Source of the DNA: Mucilaginibacter celer
GTDB lineage: Bacteria > Bacteroidota > Bacteroidia > Sphingobacteriales > Sphingobacteriaceae
DNA: 64,000 bases
Assembly: GCF_003576455.2 (NCBI RefSeq)
Contig: NZ_CP032869.1
Coordinates: 6,262,001-6,326,000 of the forward strand
Direction of reading: 5' to 3'
Both the position numbers and the translations under genes were made by a program. The notes beneath the pieces are model-generated. The model did not search any database and was not told where the DNA came from. It worked only from the letters and a program-made list of their open reading frames with translations. This document shows positions 1 to 8,219 of this stretch, piece after piece. Numbering within the stretch: the stretch's first letter is position 1; each line of letters opens with the position of its first letter.

Positions 1-638
1 GTACGGGTATCATTGCCGAGTTTAAGCGTAAATCGCCGTCAAAAGGTATTATAAATGATAAGGTAAGGGTAAGCGCCGTCACTACCGATTATGCCGCCGC
101 CGGCGCTTCGGCACTATCTGTACTTACCGACCGTAAATTTTTTATGGGGCGCAAAGCCGATCTGGTAAAAGCCCGCTCGGTAAATAACATCCCGGTATTG
201 CGCAAGGATTTTATGATAGATGAGTACCAGGTGATAGAAGCCAAAGCTTTAGGTGCGGATATTATCCTGCTGATAGCCGCTATCCTTACTCCAACCGAAA
301 TCGATACATTAGCCAAACTGGCCAAAAGCATTGGTTTAAATGTATTGCTCGAGGTGCATAACCTCGAAGAGCTCGAGCGCAGTATCAACCCTAACCTTGA
401 TGCCATCGGCGTAAACAACCGCAACCTGGCCGATTTTACCGTATCGGTAGAAACGTCCTACCAACTGGCCAAACACATTCCTGCCGAATTTATGAAAATT
501 TCGGAAAGCGCCATCAGCGATCCCGAAACTATCCGCCATCTTAAACTGGAAGGTTTTAATGGCTTCCTTATTGGCGAAACTTTTATGAAGCAGGCAGATC
601 CGGGGCAGGGCATGCGTGATTTTGTAGCTTTGTTGTAG
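1..638 (+). CDS. trpC: Indole-3-glycerol-phosphate synthase, 5' truncated by window edge
   Basis: The open frame runs in from the window edge (codons in phase from base 3) to a TAG at 636-638, so the start is missing. The enzyme closes the indole ring from carboxyphenylaminodeoxyribulose phosphate in tryptophan synthesis, in the cytoplasm. Visible TrpC signatures are IIAEFKRKSPSKG at the left edge, AGASALSVLTD, VLRKDF, EAKALGADIILLI, GVNNRNL and the late ISESAI and GFLIGE phosphate-binding turns. About 211 residues remain of a usual 260 or so. An ATG at 144 is internal: conserved TrpC sequence lies upstream of it. The family call is secure; the operon context upstream is out of view. Confidence 0.95.
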   Translation, partial: TGIIAEFKRKSPSKGIINDKVRVSAVTTDYAAAGASALSVLTDRKFFMGRKADLVKARSVNNIPVLRKDFMIDEYQVIEAKALGADIILLIAAILTPTEIDTLAKLAKSIGLNVLLEVHNLEELERSINPNLDAIGVNNRNLADFTVSVETSYQLAKHIPAEFMKISESAISDPETIRHLKLEGFNGFLIGETFMKQADPGQGMRDFVALL

Positions 639-963
639 TGCTTATAACGCTTTGTCAGGAATGCTGAAAATAGTATGCGCTCATTTCCTTTAGAGAAAGT
701 GAAAAACCTACCCGGCAATTTCCTGTCCGGGTATTTTTTTAACCTCTGAAATAAATAATATCCGTAAACGACTTTTGTTCATTTTGTTCAAATTTTCTCG
801 AACAAAATGCCGACCTTTTACGTATAAAGGCCGGATTTTCGGGTTGGTTAATTAAAACATCATCTGCCTTCCGCCCGAAAACGATGCTCAGGCGGGTAAT
901 CTTAATCAACCGGAGCCCACCTGTAGTAACGATTATTGTGTATGAAGGGAGACTTATGATTTT
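639..963 (+). promoter_or_regulatory. Intergenic region upstream of adhesin gene, with 10-bp inverted repeat
   Basis: This 325-bp gap holds the trpC terminator and, at 780-789 and 800-809, a perfect 10-bp inverted repeat (CATTTTGTTC, 10-nt spacer, GAACAAAATG). It has no T-run directly after it, so it could be an operator or a small RNA hairpin rather than a terminator. No convincing TAnnTTTG promoter was found directly upstream of the adhesin start at 964. Confidence 0.4.
710..740 (+). terminator. Rho-independent terminator after trpC
   Basis: A 6-bp perfect stem (ACCCGG at 710-715 with CCGGGT at 727-732) is followed by a run of seven T at 734-740. It lies 72 bases past the trpC stop and is oriented to end that transcript. 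Confidence 0.8.
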
Positions 964-3900
964 ATGAATAAGCCATTACTTGTACTATTCTTTTTGCTCA
1001 TCTGCTCATTTACGGGTTTCTGTCAAAATTGTACGCTAAACGTCAACATATCTTCTTCGGCTAATACTATCTGTTCGGGTAGTAAAGTTACTTTAACAGC
1101 CGCTCTCACAGGCGGCACCGGGCCGTTTACCTACCTTTGGAATACCGGCGAAAACACCGCATCAATTGATGTAAACCGCGCAGGCAACTATACGGTTACG
1201 GTAACTGATAAAACTCCGGGCTGCTCGCCTAAAACGGCCAGCAAACAGGTAACCGCCTCACCCACACCCGATCCGCCTACGGTTGCGGGGCAAATTGTTT
1301 GCCCGGGAACCCCGGCCACGCTTAGAGCTACGGCACCGGGCGGTACCTACCAATGGTATGATGCCAATGGTAATTTTCTTTTTACGGGTAACCCTTACGT
1401 TACCGACCCTATAAACGGAGCCACTATTTTTTATGTTGAAACCACCGTTGGCGGTTGTACAAGCTTTCGCAGCCCGGTACTGGTAAATGTAACCGGCAGG
1501 CCTAACATTGTTGCCGATCCGGTATGTTCGGGCAGCCCGGCTACGTTAATAGCTTCGGGTGCTGATAGCTATGCGTGGTATGCCAACGCGCAGGGTACGG
1601 GTACTGCTTTGAGTAATTCACCTACATACCAAACTCCTCCTTTAACCAAAACCACAACTTATTACCTGGTAGCGGTTATTAAGGGCTGTCCTGGTAATCC
1701 TATACCCGTTGTTGCAAAGGTAACCCCACCACCCGATAAGCCTACCGTTACGGGTACTTATACAGTATGTGCAGGCTCTTCGGTAAACCTGCACGCCGAT
1801 GGTGTGGGGGTTGTTGAGTGGTATGATGTACCAACCGGCGGCACCCCGGTAATTTCCAGTCCTGATTATACCACGCCTGCCCTTAATCAAACCAAAACAT
1901 ACTACGCACAATCAACCGTTGGCGATTGCGTAAGCCCCCGTACAGCTGTGCCGGTAACGGTTACACCCGTACCACAGGCCCCTGCTTCGCAATCGCCTTC
2001 AACCTGCTACGGCACAAATATTACGTTAGCAGCCGATGCCAATCCAACCGGAAGTTATGCCTGGTATACCACTGCTGTTGGCGGTACTGCAGTATCAACT
2101 TCAAATAACTTTACAACGCCCGTATTAACCAACACAACTACCTATTACGTACAGCACACAAACGGTAGCTGCACCAGCGAACGCACGGCCATCACCGTAA
2201 CCATCACACCTGCGCCGGCGCAGCCGGTTGTTTCAGAAGGGCCGATTATCTGCAACGGATCGCAGGCTACATTAACAGCCACGTCGGCCCAGGGCGGTAC
2301 CATCAGGTGGTTTGCAACGGCAAGCGGTGGGGCAACAGCATTTACCGGCTCGCCCTTTGTAACGCCGGCTTTAACCAAAACAACTACTTACTATGCCCAG
2401 GTTACTGATGCCGGCGGCTGCGTTAGCTCACGTGCATCTGTAACGGTAACAGTACTTGATGCCATACCGCAGCCTGTAGTAAATACTTCGCCTGTTTGTG
2501 CGGGTACATCGGTTACATTAACGGCTACGGGCTCGCCCGATGATTATGAGTGGTATGATCAGCCAACAGGTGGCAACCTGCTTATTACCGGCGATACCTA
2601 TGTAACTCCCGAACTTACCACCACAACCACTTACTATGTGCAGAGTATTACCAATGGCTGCGCAAGCCCCAGAACGACTGTTACGATAACCGTTAACCCT
2701 TTGCCGGGTGCACCCAATGTAAATGGCCCCAGTGCGGTTTGCCCGGGCACTTCGGCAGTTTTAAGTACACCGGCAACAGGAACCGTACAATGGTATAACG
2801 CGGCAACAGGCGGTACGCTTTTATTTACCGGTAATTCGTATACCACATCGCCATTATTTAGCCAGACAACTTTTTACGTGCAGGTATCAAACGGCACATG
2901 TACAAGCGACCGCACGCCTTTTACCGTATCTATAACGCCGATTATCAATCCGCAGTTTCAGTATCCTTCGGGCACGGTTTGTACCTCGGGAGCCAATGTT
3001 AAACCGGTTATTTTTAACCCGGCCGGGGGCACATTTACCAGTTCACCGGCAGGTTTGGTATTTGTGGATAACAAAACAGGCGAAATAGATGTAGCCGCAA
3101 GTGTACCACGCACCTACAACGTAATATTTACCTTCGGCGGAACCTGCGCAGGTGCAGCGAGCCAGAAAATAGCTATTGTAACCACGCCGGATGCCCGCTT
3201 CACGTATAACGGCCCCTTTTGCCAAAGCGATAATAATCCGCTACCGGTTTTTACTGCGGGGGCAAGTGCAGGCGTGTTCAGTGCATCATCGTCAAATCTT
3301 GTTTTTATAAATACAAGCACGGGCGAAATTAATCTTGACAAGAGTGCTCCCGGAACCTATTCAGTTACCAACACCATAGCTGCCAGTGCGGGCTGTGCTG
3401 CAAGCACCTATACTACACAGGTTACTATCAACGCCAAGGTTGTTGTTGATGCCGGACCCGACCGTACAGTACTACAGGGAACACCTGTGCAGTTGCAGGG
3501 TTCTATCAAGGGCGGTATTACAACAGGCAAATGGACAGGTGGAGCCGGAACTTTTTCAAACCCGGCCAGGCCGAGGGCTATTTACACACCAGCCCCAGGC
3601 GAAACGGAGGTTACGCTAACTTTAACTTCAGATATTCCTTCGGGCCCCTGCGGGCCGGTTAGCGATGAGGTGACTATTACCTTTAACCCCGTTCCGCCCG
3701 AGCCGGTAGTTGATGCCAAACCGGTATGCGTTGGCAGCCCGGCAACACTGGTGGCCAAGGCACCCGGCGGTACCTATCGCTGGTATGATGCCCCCACCGG
3801 CGGTACGCTTTTAAAAACCGGGCCGATATTTACCGCACCGCCAATTACAGCCGATATAACTTATTATGTTACCGTTACCAAAGGCGGTATAACCAGCGCC

Positions 3901-6291
3901 CGGAAAGCGGTATTGGTAAAAGCCATAGCACAACCTGCAGCGCCGGTAGTTACTACACCGGTAACTGTTTGTGAAGGTTCGCCGGCTACGCTGGTGGCCT
4001 CCGGATCAACCGGAACTTACAGGTGGTATGATTTACCGGTTGGCGGCAGCCTGGTAAAACAAGGCGATACATTTACCACCGGAGCATTAACCACCAACAA
4101 AAAGTACTATGTAGATGCAACTGCTAACGGCTGTACCAGCCCCCGAACGGAAGTTGATGTTTTGGTGACACCTGTGCCTAATATAACCAACACCAATAAT
4201 ACTGATGTCGTATGCAGTGGCACCGCATTAAATTATACCTTAACTGCCGACAGGGCCGATGCTACATTTTCGTGGAGCCGCGCTGCCGTAACGGGTATCA
4301 GTAACCCGGCGGTAACAAACCAAACTTCGGGTACCATTACCGAAACTTTAATTAACACCACAGCTGCTCCCGTAAATGTTACTTATGTGATAACAGCTTA
4401 TAACGGCACCTGCCCGGGCCCTTCATTTAATTATAAAGTTACGGTAAACCCAACACCAGTGGTTACCAGTCCCGATCCTCAGCCTGTGTGTAATGGCACA
4501 AGTACAAATTATGCGGTAACTTTCAATACCGCCGGTACCAGCTTTACCTGGAGCAGGGCTGCGGTGCCGGGTATCAGCAATGCCCCGGTTTTGGGGCAGG
4601 CGGCTGCTACCATCAAAGAGGTTTTGTTTAATACCACAACAGCCCCTGTTGATGTAACTTATGTATTTAATTACAGAACAAGCCTGTGCCCCGGCGAACC
4701 GCGTGAGGTTAAGGTAACCGTTAACCCCGAGCCCCAGATTATAGACGACCCAACGAACGGTACGCCTGTTTGCAGCAATGTTCCGTTAGCATATACTATA
4801 CAATCAAGTATTCCTTCGTCAACCTTTTTATGGAGCCGTGCTGCAGCCGGCGACAACCCTGCCGTAGACAATCAAACCGATGCAACAATTAACGAAACGC
4901 TTGTAAATACCAGTGTATTCCCGCTTAGGGTAACTTACATTATAACGCCTTTTGCCTACGGTTGTGCCGGCAAGCCGTTTACCTATACCAGGTTTGTTTT
5001 ATCGCAGATAGCGAAGCCCGTGGGTAACGGAACCACACCGGTTTGCGAAGGCACACCCATACATTTTGATACCGCCCCGGTTTCGGGAGCTTCCTATTTA
5101 TGGACAGGGCCAAATAATTATCAATCAACAGATCGTTCGCCAACCATACCAGGTGCAACAGCAGCCAATGCTGGTACATACAGGCTTTTTATTAAAATAG
5201 GCGACTGTTTCAGCGAACCATCTGAAGGTGTACGGATAGAGGTAAAACCTACACCGGTAGTAATTGCCGGTCCCGAGGTTACCTATTGTAAAACAATACC
5301 CGTTATTCAGCTTGATGGTTCGATACCAACCGGGGGCACCGGCGTATGGAGCGGAGGCAGCGGACAATTTACTAAGGTTGATGATCCTAAAACTACCTAC
5401 ACCCCCTCGCCGGCTGATAGAGAAAAAGATTTTATAACACTTAAATTAACATCCACCGGTTATTGCGATCCTGTTTCATCTTTTGTTAAAATTAATTTTG
5501 CCCCAAGCCCTGGTGCCAATGCCGGGCCCGATCAAAATAATATCTGTAATCAAAACCCGATGGTTCAGTTACAGGGCACACCGCTTTCGGGCAGCACGGT
5601 AACCTGGAGTTCGGCCTCGGGCAAAGGCAGGTTCATTCCATCGGCCAATGTAACCAATCCTACATTCGAGCCTGATCCGGCCGATATAGCCAAAGGTTTT
5701 GTTAAGTTAACACTTACTGCTACCAGTGCAGATGAATGCCATACACCTACCGATGATATGACCATAAACTTTGTACCGCCGCCAACTGTTGAGGCCGATG
5801 CTGCGGGCGATACAAGGTATGTTTTAAAAGGCCACACCATAACCCTCAACCCGGTAGTAAGCAATGAAAACGTAAGTTATACATGGACCCCGGCTACAGG
5901 CCTGAGCGATGCTAACATTAAAAACCCCGAAGTAACCGGTGATGTAGATATAACCTACAAGCTTACCATTACCGATCTGTCGAACGGGTGCCCTAACAGC
6001 AGTTTTGTAAATGTAAAGGTTGCGCCAAACATTGTTGTAAAAAACACCTTTACGCCTAATGCCGATGGCGTGAATGATTACTGGGAAATTACGGGCCTGA
6101 TAGCTTATGAGGACGTTACCGTAGATGTGTATAACCGCTACGGCCAGCCTGTATTCCATTCGTTAGGTTATCCAAAACCCTGGGATGGCGGCGTTAATGG
6201 TAAGCTGGTACCAAGCGGTACCTACTATTACGTAATTAACAGCAAGCAGGAAAAACTGCGGCTATCTGGTTACGTGGTGGTATTAAAATAA
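964..6291 (+). CDS. Large Ig-repeat surface adhesin with T9SS type B sorting domain
   Basis: A 1775-residue exported protein. A signal peptide ends near residue 20 (FTGFCQ). Then come about nine copies of an 80-85-residue Ig-like module with the pattern VCxGxxxTL...W(Y/F)...GG...TTTYYV...C.S.RT, interrupted by other beta domains, and three copies of a second module built around TFSWSRAAV, resembling PKD-like domains. The last 85 residues match the gliding-motility-associated C-terminal domain: NTFTPNADGVNDYWEI, VYNRYG, PWDG and PSGTYYYV. In this family the domain directs secretion by the type IX system and attachment at the surface. The role as adhesin is inference; no catalytic domain is seen. 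The start gives a complete signal peptide. The repeats are diverged at DNA level, arguing against recent expansion. Confidence 0.9.
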   Translation: MNKPLLVLFFLLICSFTGFCQNCTLNVNISSSANTICSGSKVTLTAALTGGTGPFTYLWNTGENTASIDVNRAGNYTVTVTDKTPGCSPKTASKQVTASPTPDPPTVAGQIVCPGTPATLRATAPGGTYQWYDANGNFLFTGNPYVTDPINGATIFYVETTVGGCTSFRSPVLVNVTGRPNIVADPVCSGSPATLIASGADSYAWYANAQGTGTALSNSPTYQTPPLTKTTTYYLVAVIKGCPGNPIPVVAKVTPPPDKPTVTGTYTVCAGSSVNLHADGVGVVEWYDVPTGGTPVISSPDYTTPALNQTKTYYAQSTVGDCVSPRTAVPVTVTPVPQAPASQSPSTCYGTNITLAADANPTGSYAWYTTAVGGTAVSTSNNFTTPVLTNTTTYYVQHTNGSCTSERTAITVTITPAPAQPVVSEGPIICNGSQATLTATSAQGGTIRWFATASGGATAFTGSPFVTPALTKTTTYYAQVTDAGGCVSSRASVTVTVLDAIPQPVVNTSPVCAGTSVTLTATGSPDDYEWYDQPTGGNLLITGDTYVTPELTTTTTYYVQSITNGCASPRTTVTITVNPLPGAPNVNGPSAVCPGTSAVLSTPATGTVQWYNAATGGTLLFTGNSYTTSPLFSQTTFYVQVSNGTCTSDRTPFTVSITPIINPQFQYPSGTVCTSGANVKPVIFNPAGGTFTSSPAGLVFVDNKTGEIDVAASVPRTYNVIFTFGGTCAGAASQKIAIVTTPDARFTYNGPFCQSDNNPLPVFTAGASAGVFSASSSNLVFINTSTGEINLDKSAPGTYSVTNTIAASAGCAASTYTTQVTINAKVVVDAGPDRTVLQGTPVQLQGSIKGGITTGKWTGGAGTFSNPARPRAIYTPAPGETEVTLTLTSDIPSGPCGPVSDEVTITFNPVPPEPVVDAKPVCVGSPATLVAKAPGGTYRWYDAPTGGTLLKTGPIFTAPPITADITYYVTVTKGGITSARKAVLVKAIAQPAAPVVTTPVTVCEGSPATLVASGSTGTYRWYDLPVGGSLVKQGDTFTTGALTTNKKYYVDATANGCTSPRTEVDVLVTPVPNITNTNNTDVVCSGTALNYTLTADRADATFSWSRAAVTGISNPAVTNQTSGTITETLINTTAAPVNVTYVITAYNGTCPGPSFNYKVTVNPTPVVTSPDPQPVCNGTSTNYAVTFNTAGTSFTWSRAAVPGISNAPVLGQAAATIKEVLFNTTTAPVDVTYVFNYRTSLCPGEPREVKVTVNPEPQIIDDPTNGTPVCSNVPLAYTIQSSIPSSTFLWSRAAAGDNPAVDNQTDATINETLVNTSVFPLRVTYIITPFAYGCAGKPFTYTRFVLSQIAKPVGNGTTPVCEGTPIHFDTAPVSGASYLWTGPNNYQSTDRSPTIPGATAANAGTYRLFIKIGDCFSEPSEGVRIEVKPTPVVIAGPEVTYCKTIPVIQLDGSIPTGGTGVWSGGSGQFTKVDDPKTTYTPSPADREKDFITLKLTSTGYCDPVSSFVKINFAPSPGANAGPDQNNICNQNPMVQLQGTPLSGSTVTWSSASGKGRFIPSANVTNPTFEPDPADIAKGFVKLTLTATSADECHTPTDDMTINFVPPPTVEADAAGDTRYVLKGHTITLNPVVSNENVSYTWTPATGLSDANIKNPEVTGDVDITYKLTITDLSNGCPNSSFVNVKVAPNIVVKNTFTPNADGVNDYWEITGLIAYEDVTVDVYNRYGQPVFHSLGYPKPWDGGVNGKLVPSGTYYYVINSKQEKLRLSGYVVVLK

Positions 6292-6294
6292 AGA

Positions 6295-6489
6295 TTACAG
6301 CAGTTTGATTACTGCAAGGAATATCACGGAGAGCACGGCAAGCGTTATAAATTGCTTTGACCGCTGATTGGCCTGTATAATATCAGTAGCCCTGCCATAG
6401 TGGATAAGGCGATAATATCTTCGGCTATAACCGTAGGATAGCAGGAATAACACAAGCGGTATGTAAAGCAAAAAATATTTCATTAACAT
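6295..6489 (-). CDS. Small two-helix membrane protein, unknown function
   Basis: About 64 residues with two hydrophobic segments, one at the very N-terminus (MKYFLLYIPLVLFLLSYG) and one at the C-terminus (FITLAVLSVIFLAVIKLL), joined by a basic hydrophilic loop. It ends three bases past the stop of the convergent adhesin gene. The frame can be opened by a GTG at 6501, but ATGs at 6489 or 6483 are more natural. I do not recognise a family. Support is the membrane-protein composition and tight packing; at this length a chance frame cannot be excluded. Confidence 0.5.
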   Translation of the reverse strand: MLMKYFLLYIPLVLFLLSYGYSRRYYRLIHYGRATDIIQANQRSKQFITLAVLSVIFLAVIKLL

Positions 6490-6572
6490 AAAATTAAACA
6501 CCGCAGTTAATTTTTAGTTAACGATTGCAAAAACTGAACGGAATGAACAGGGTTATTAAGGCCGACTGTTAT

Positions 6573-7427
6573 TTACCAACCCGTTACCAATAGGTTTTTA
6601 GCGGCTGTAAAACTGCATTTTTGGTATTTGGCATAAGCCTGGGCTGCCCGTTGCTGTATTTTTTCGGTGGGTTCGTTATTCAGATACCCGGTAATGGCGT
6701 CATGCAGGGTATAGGCTTCGGGGCACATCAGGCCGGTTGCCCAAACCAGTGGGGTGGCTTTAGCTGAGGCAATAAAATCTTTAAAATATTTTTTGCTGAT
6801 ACAGGCCAATATAATGCAATCGCGGGTTTTATGATCTGCATTACTGAACTTATTGGCCAGGCCGAAATCCATCAAGCCATCATGCCCTATATAAGCCAGC
6901 AGGTTTGCGTTGCCATTAATGCCTATAATTTTTTTGTTAATATGTAAGGTGTCTTTCAATTGCCCCGAGCTGCTGAACAAATAATCTTCGGTGGTTTTTT
7001 CAATGGCCTGCCCGTCCCAGGCATCGGCTACAAGGTAAACGTTTTTGCTGCGGTGTTTAAAAACAAGCCGTTCAAGCACCATGGTGTGGCCTTTTTGTCT
7101 TTTGATTAATTGCCAGTCGCGGCTTTTTTTAAAATAGGTACGTACACCGTTGTCACAACCCCAGTACAGGTTAGTTTCGGGATCCTGGCCGTTACCTATG
7201 GCAGCAGGCACCGGAACTATCCCCTGGTATTTATTATCGCACAAGGCAACAAACACATGAATTACCCTGATGGCAGGATCAGCATAACTGATGTTTTTAA
7301 CGTTTGGGTTGGGTGGATTGGATGCCGGGGCTGCTAAGGTTTGCTTTGCAGATTGCTTACATGCAAAACAAAAAAGGCAGAGCAAAATAAATAAAACACA
7401 TTTACTGATCTTGCTATGCCTTTTCAT
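6573..7427 (-). CDS. Lipoprotein with caspase-like (clan CD) His/Cys motifs
   Basis: A 284-residue exported protein, probably a lipoprotein with the modified Cys at 23 (LFCFAC). The N-terminal half has the motifs NKYQGIVPVP, NGQDPETNLYWG and DWQLI. The C-terminal half carries a hydrophobic strand followed by His-Asp-Gly (LLAYIGHDG, His182) and a second strand followed by Ala-Cys (CIILAC, Cys209), then TPLVWATGLMCPEAY. A hydrophobic block before His-Gly and another before Ala-Cys is the hallmark of clan CD peptidases (caspase, gingipain, CHAT). I believe related uncharacterised proteins exist in other bacteria, but could not search. It is third in a minus-strand unit, 10 bases after the SGNH hydrolase. 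Protease activity is inference. Confidence 0.7.
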   Translation of the reverse strand: MKRHSKISKCVLFILLCLFCFACKQSAKQTLAAPASNPPNPNVKNISYADPAIRVIHVFVALCDNKYQGIVPVPAAIGNGQDPETNLYWGCDNGVRTYFKKSRDWQLIKRQKGHTMVLERLVFKHRSKNVYLVADAWDGQAIEKTTEDYLFSSSGQLKDTLHINKKIIGINGNANLLAYIGHDGLMDFGLANKFSNADHKTRDCIILACISKKYFKDFIASAKATPLVWATGLMCPEAYTLHDAITGYLNNEPTEKIQQRAAQAYAKYQKCSFTAAKNLLVTGW

Positions 7428-7437
7428 TGCTGCGGGT

Positions 7438-8208
7438 TTAAAAATTGCGTTTAACTATTTTGTTGATGGCCTTCCCCCAAAAAACACCTAACGCTGCGGC
7501 TCCTTTTTTATTGGGGTGCAGATAAAATGTTCCCTGCTTGCCGTTTTCGGGGATGAGGTCGGTAAGATGATGTTTCTTAAAATAGTCGAAGGCTTTGGTA
7601 TCACCAGTAAAAACCTGTTTGGGGTTGGTTAGGCTGTAGCTGTTAACCAGGATGTCAATCATCGGTACATAGCTTTGCAATCTGTTAAGGCCTTCCTGCA
7701 GATACCGGGCACCGTTGTGGGTGTTGGGGCTATACCATAAAGGGTGTTGAAAAATGATAACCGCTTTCGGGAAATCGGCCAGCAGTTTATCGGCAATGGT
7801 TTTCAGGTTTTTTTGATAATCATCCGACGATACCGGTGCTCCGTGCGGGCCTTGTATCGCGCTGTCGTTAGTTCCCAATTTTATCGAAAATATCAGCAGT
7901 GCATTTTTATCAGCAAAGCCATTGGCAGCTTCCTCAACCTTAGCAAACGTATCCGTTCCGGGCAAAAAATCAAGCGTGGTATAACCGCTGTGCCCCTGGT
8001 TGCTGAAATTTACCCTGCCTAAGTTTTTTTGTTTTTGCAGATAAGCGACTGTTGTGGCCGGTGGTGCTTCGGTAGAGGCATCGGCCAATTGTACGCCTTG
8101 CGTAATGCTGTCACCAATAAATACGATATTAAGATCCGGCTTATTGCGTTGTGTAAAAGATGAGCTAATAAATAACACCAGCACCAGCACGGCAATATAT
8201 TTTTTCAT
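7438..8208 (-). CDS. Secreted SGNH/GDSL-family hydrolase
   Basis: A 256-residue esterase or acylhydrolase with signal peptide MKKYIAVLVLVLFISSSFT, so exported to periplasm or surface. The four SGNH blocks are visible: block I FIGDSIT (nucleophile Ser), block II NQGHSG (Gly), block III GTND (Asn), block V HPNKKG (His, about 20 residues from the end). A longer frame opens at 8259, but would overlap the prolyl oligopeptidase gene by 40 bases and put extra residues before the signal peptide. The ATG at 8208 is therefore preferred, 11 bases after the upstream stop. It lies between a peptidase and a caspase-like lipoprotein in one transcription unit. The substrate cannot be read from sequence; sugar-ester deacetylation is common in the family. 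Confidence 0.85.
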   Translation of the reverse strand: MKKYIAVLVLVLFISSSFTQRNKPDLNIVFIGDSITQGVQLADASTEAPPATTVAYLQKQKNLGRVNFSNQGHSGYTTLDFLPGTDTFAKVEEAANGFADKNALLIFSIKLGTNDSAIQGPHGAPVSSDDYQKNLKTIADKLLADFPKAVIIFQHPLWYSPNTHNGARYLQEGLNRLQSYVPMIDILVNSYSLTNPKQVFTGDTKAFDYFKKHHLTDLIPENGKQGTFYLHPNKKGAAALGVFWGKAINKIVKRNF

Positions 8209-8219
8209 GAATTTTCGCT

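Noticed and set aside
3386..3619. Alternative frames inside the large adhesin
   Set aside because: Many open frames on both strands arise because the adhesin gene is repetitive and GC-balanced; none has a start context or plausible protein.
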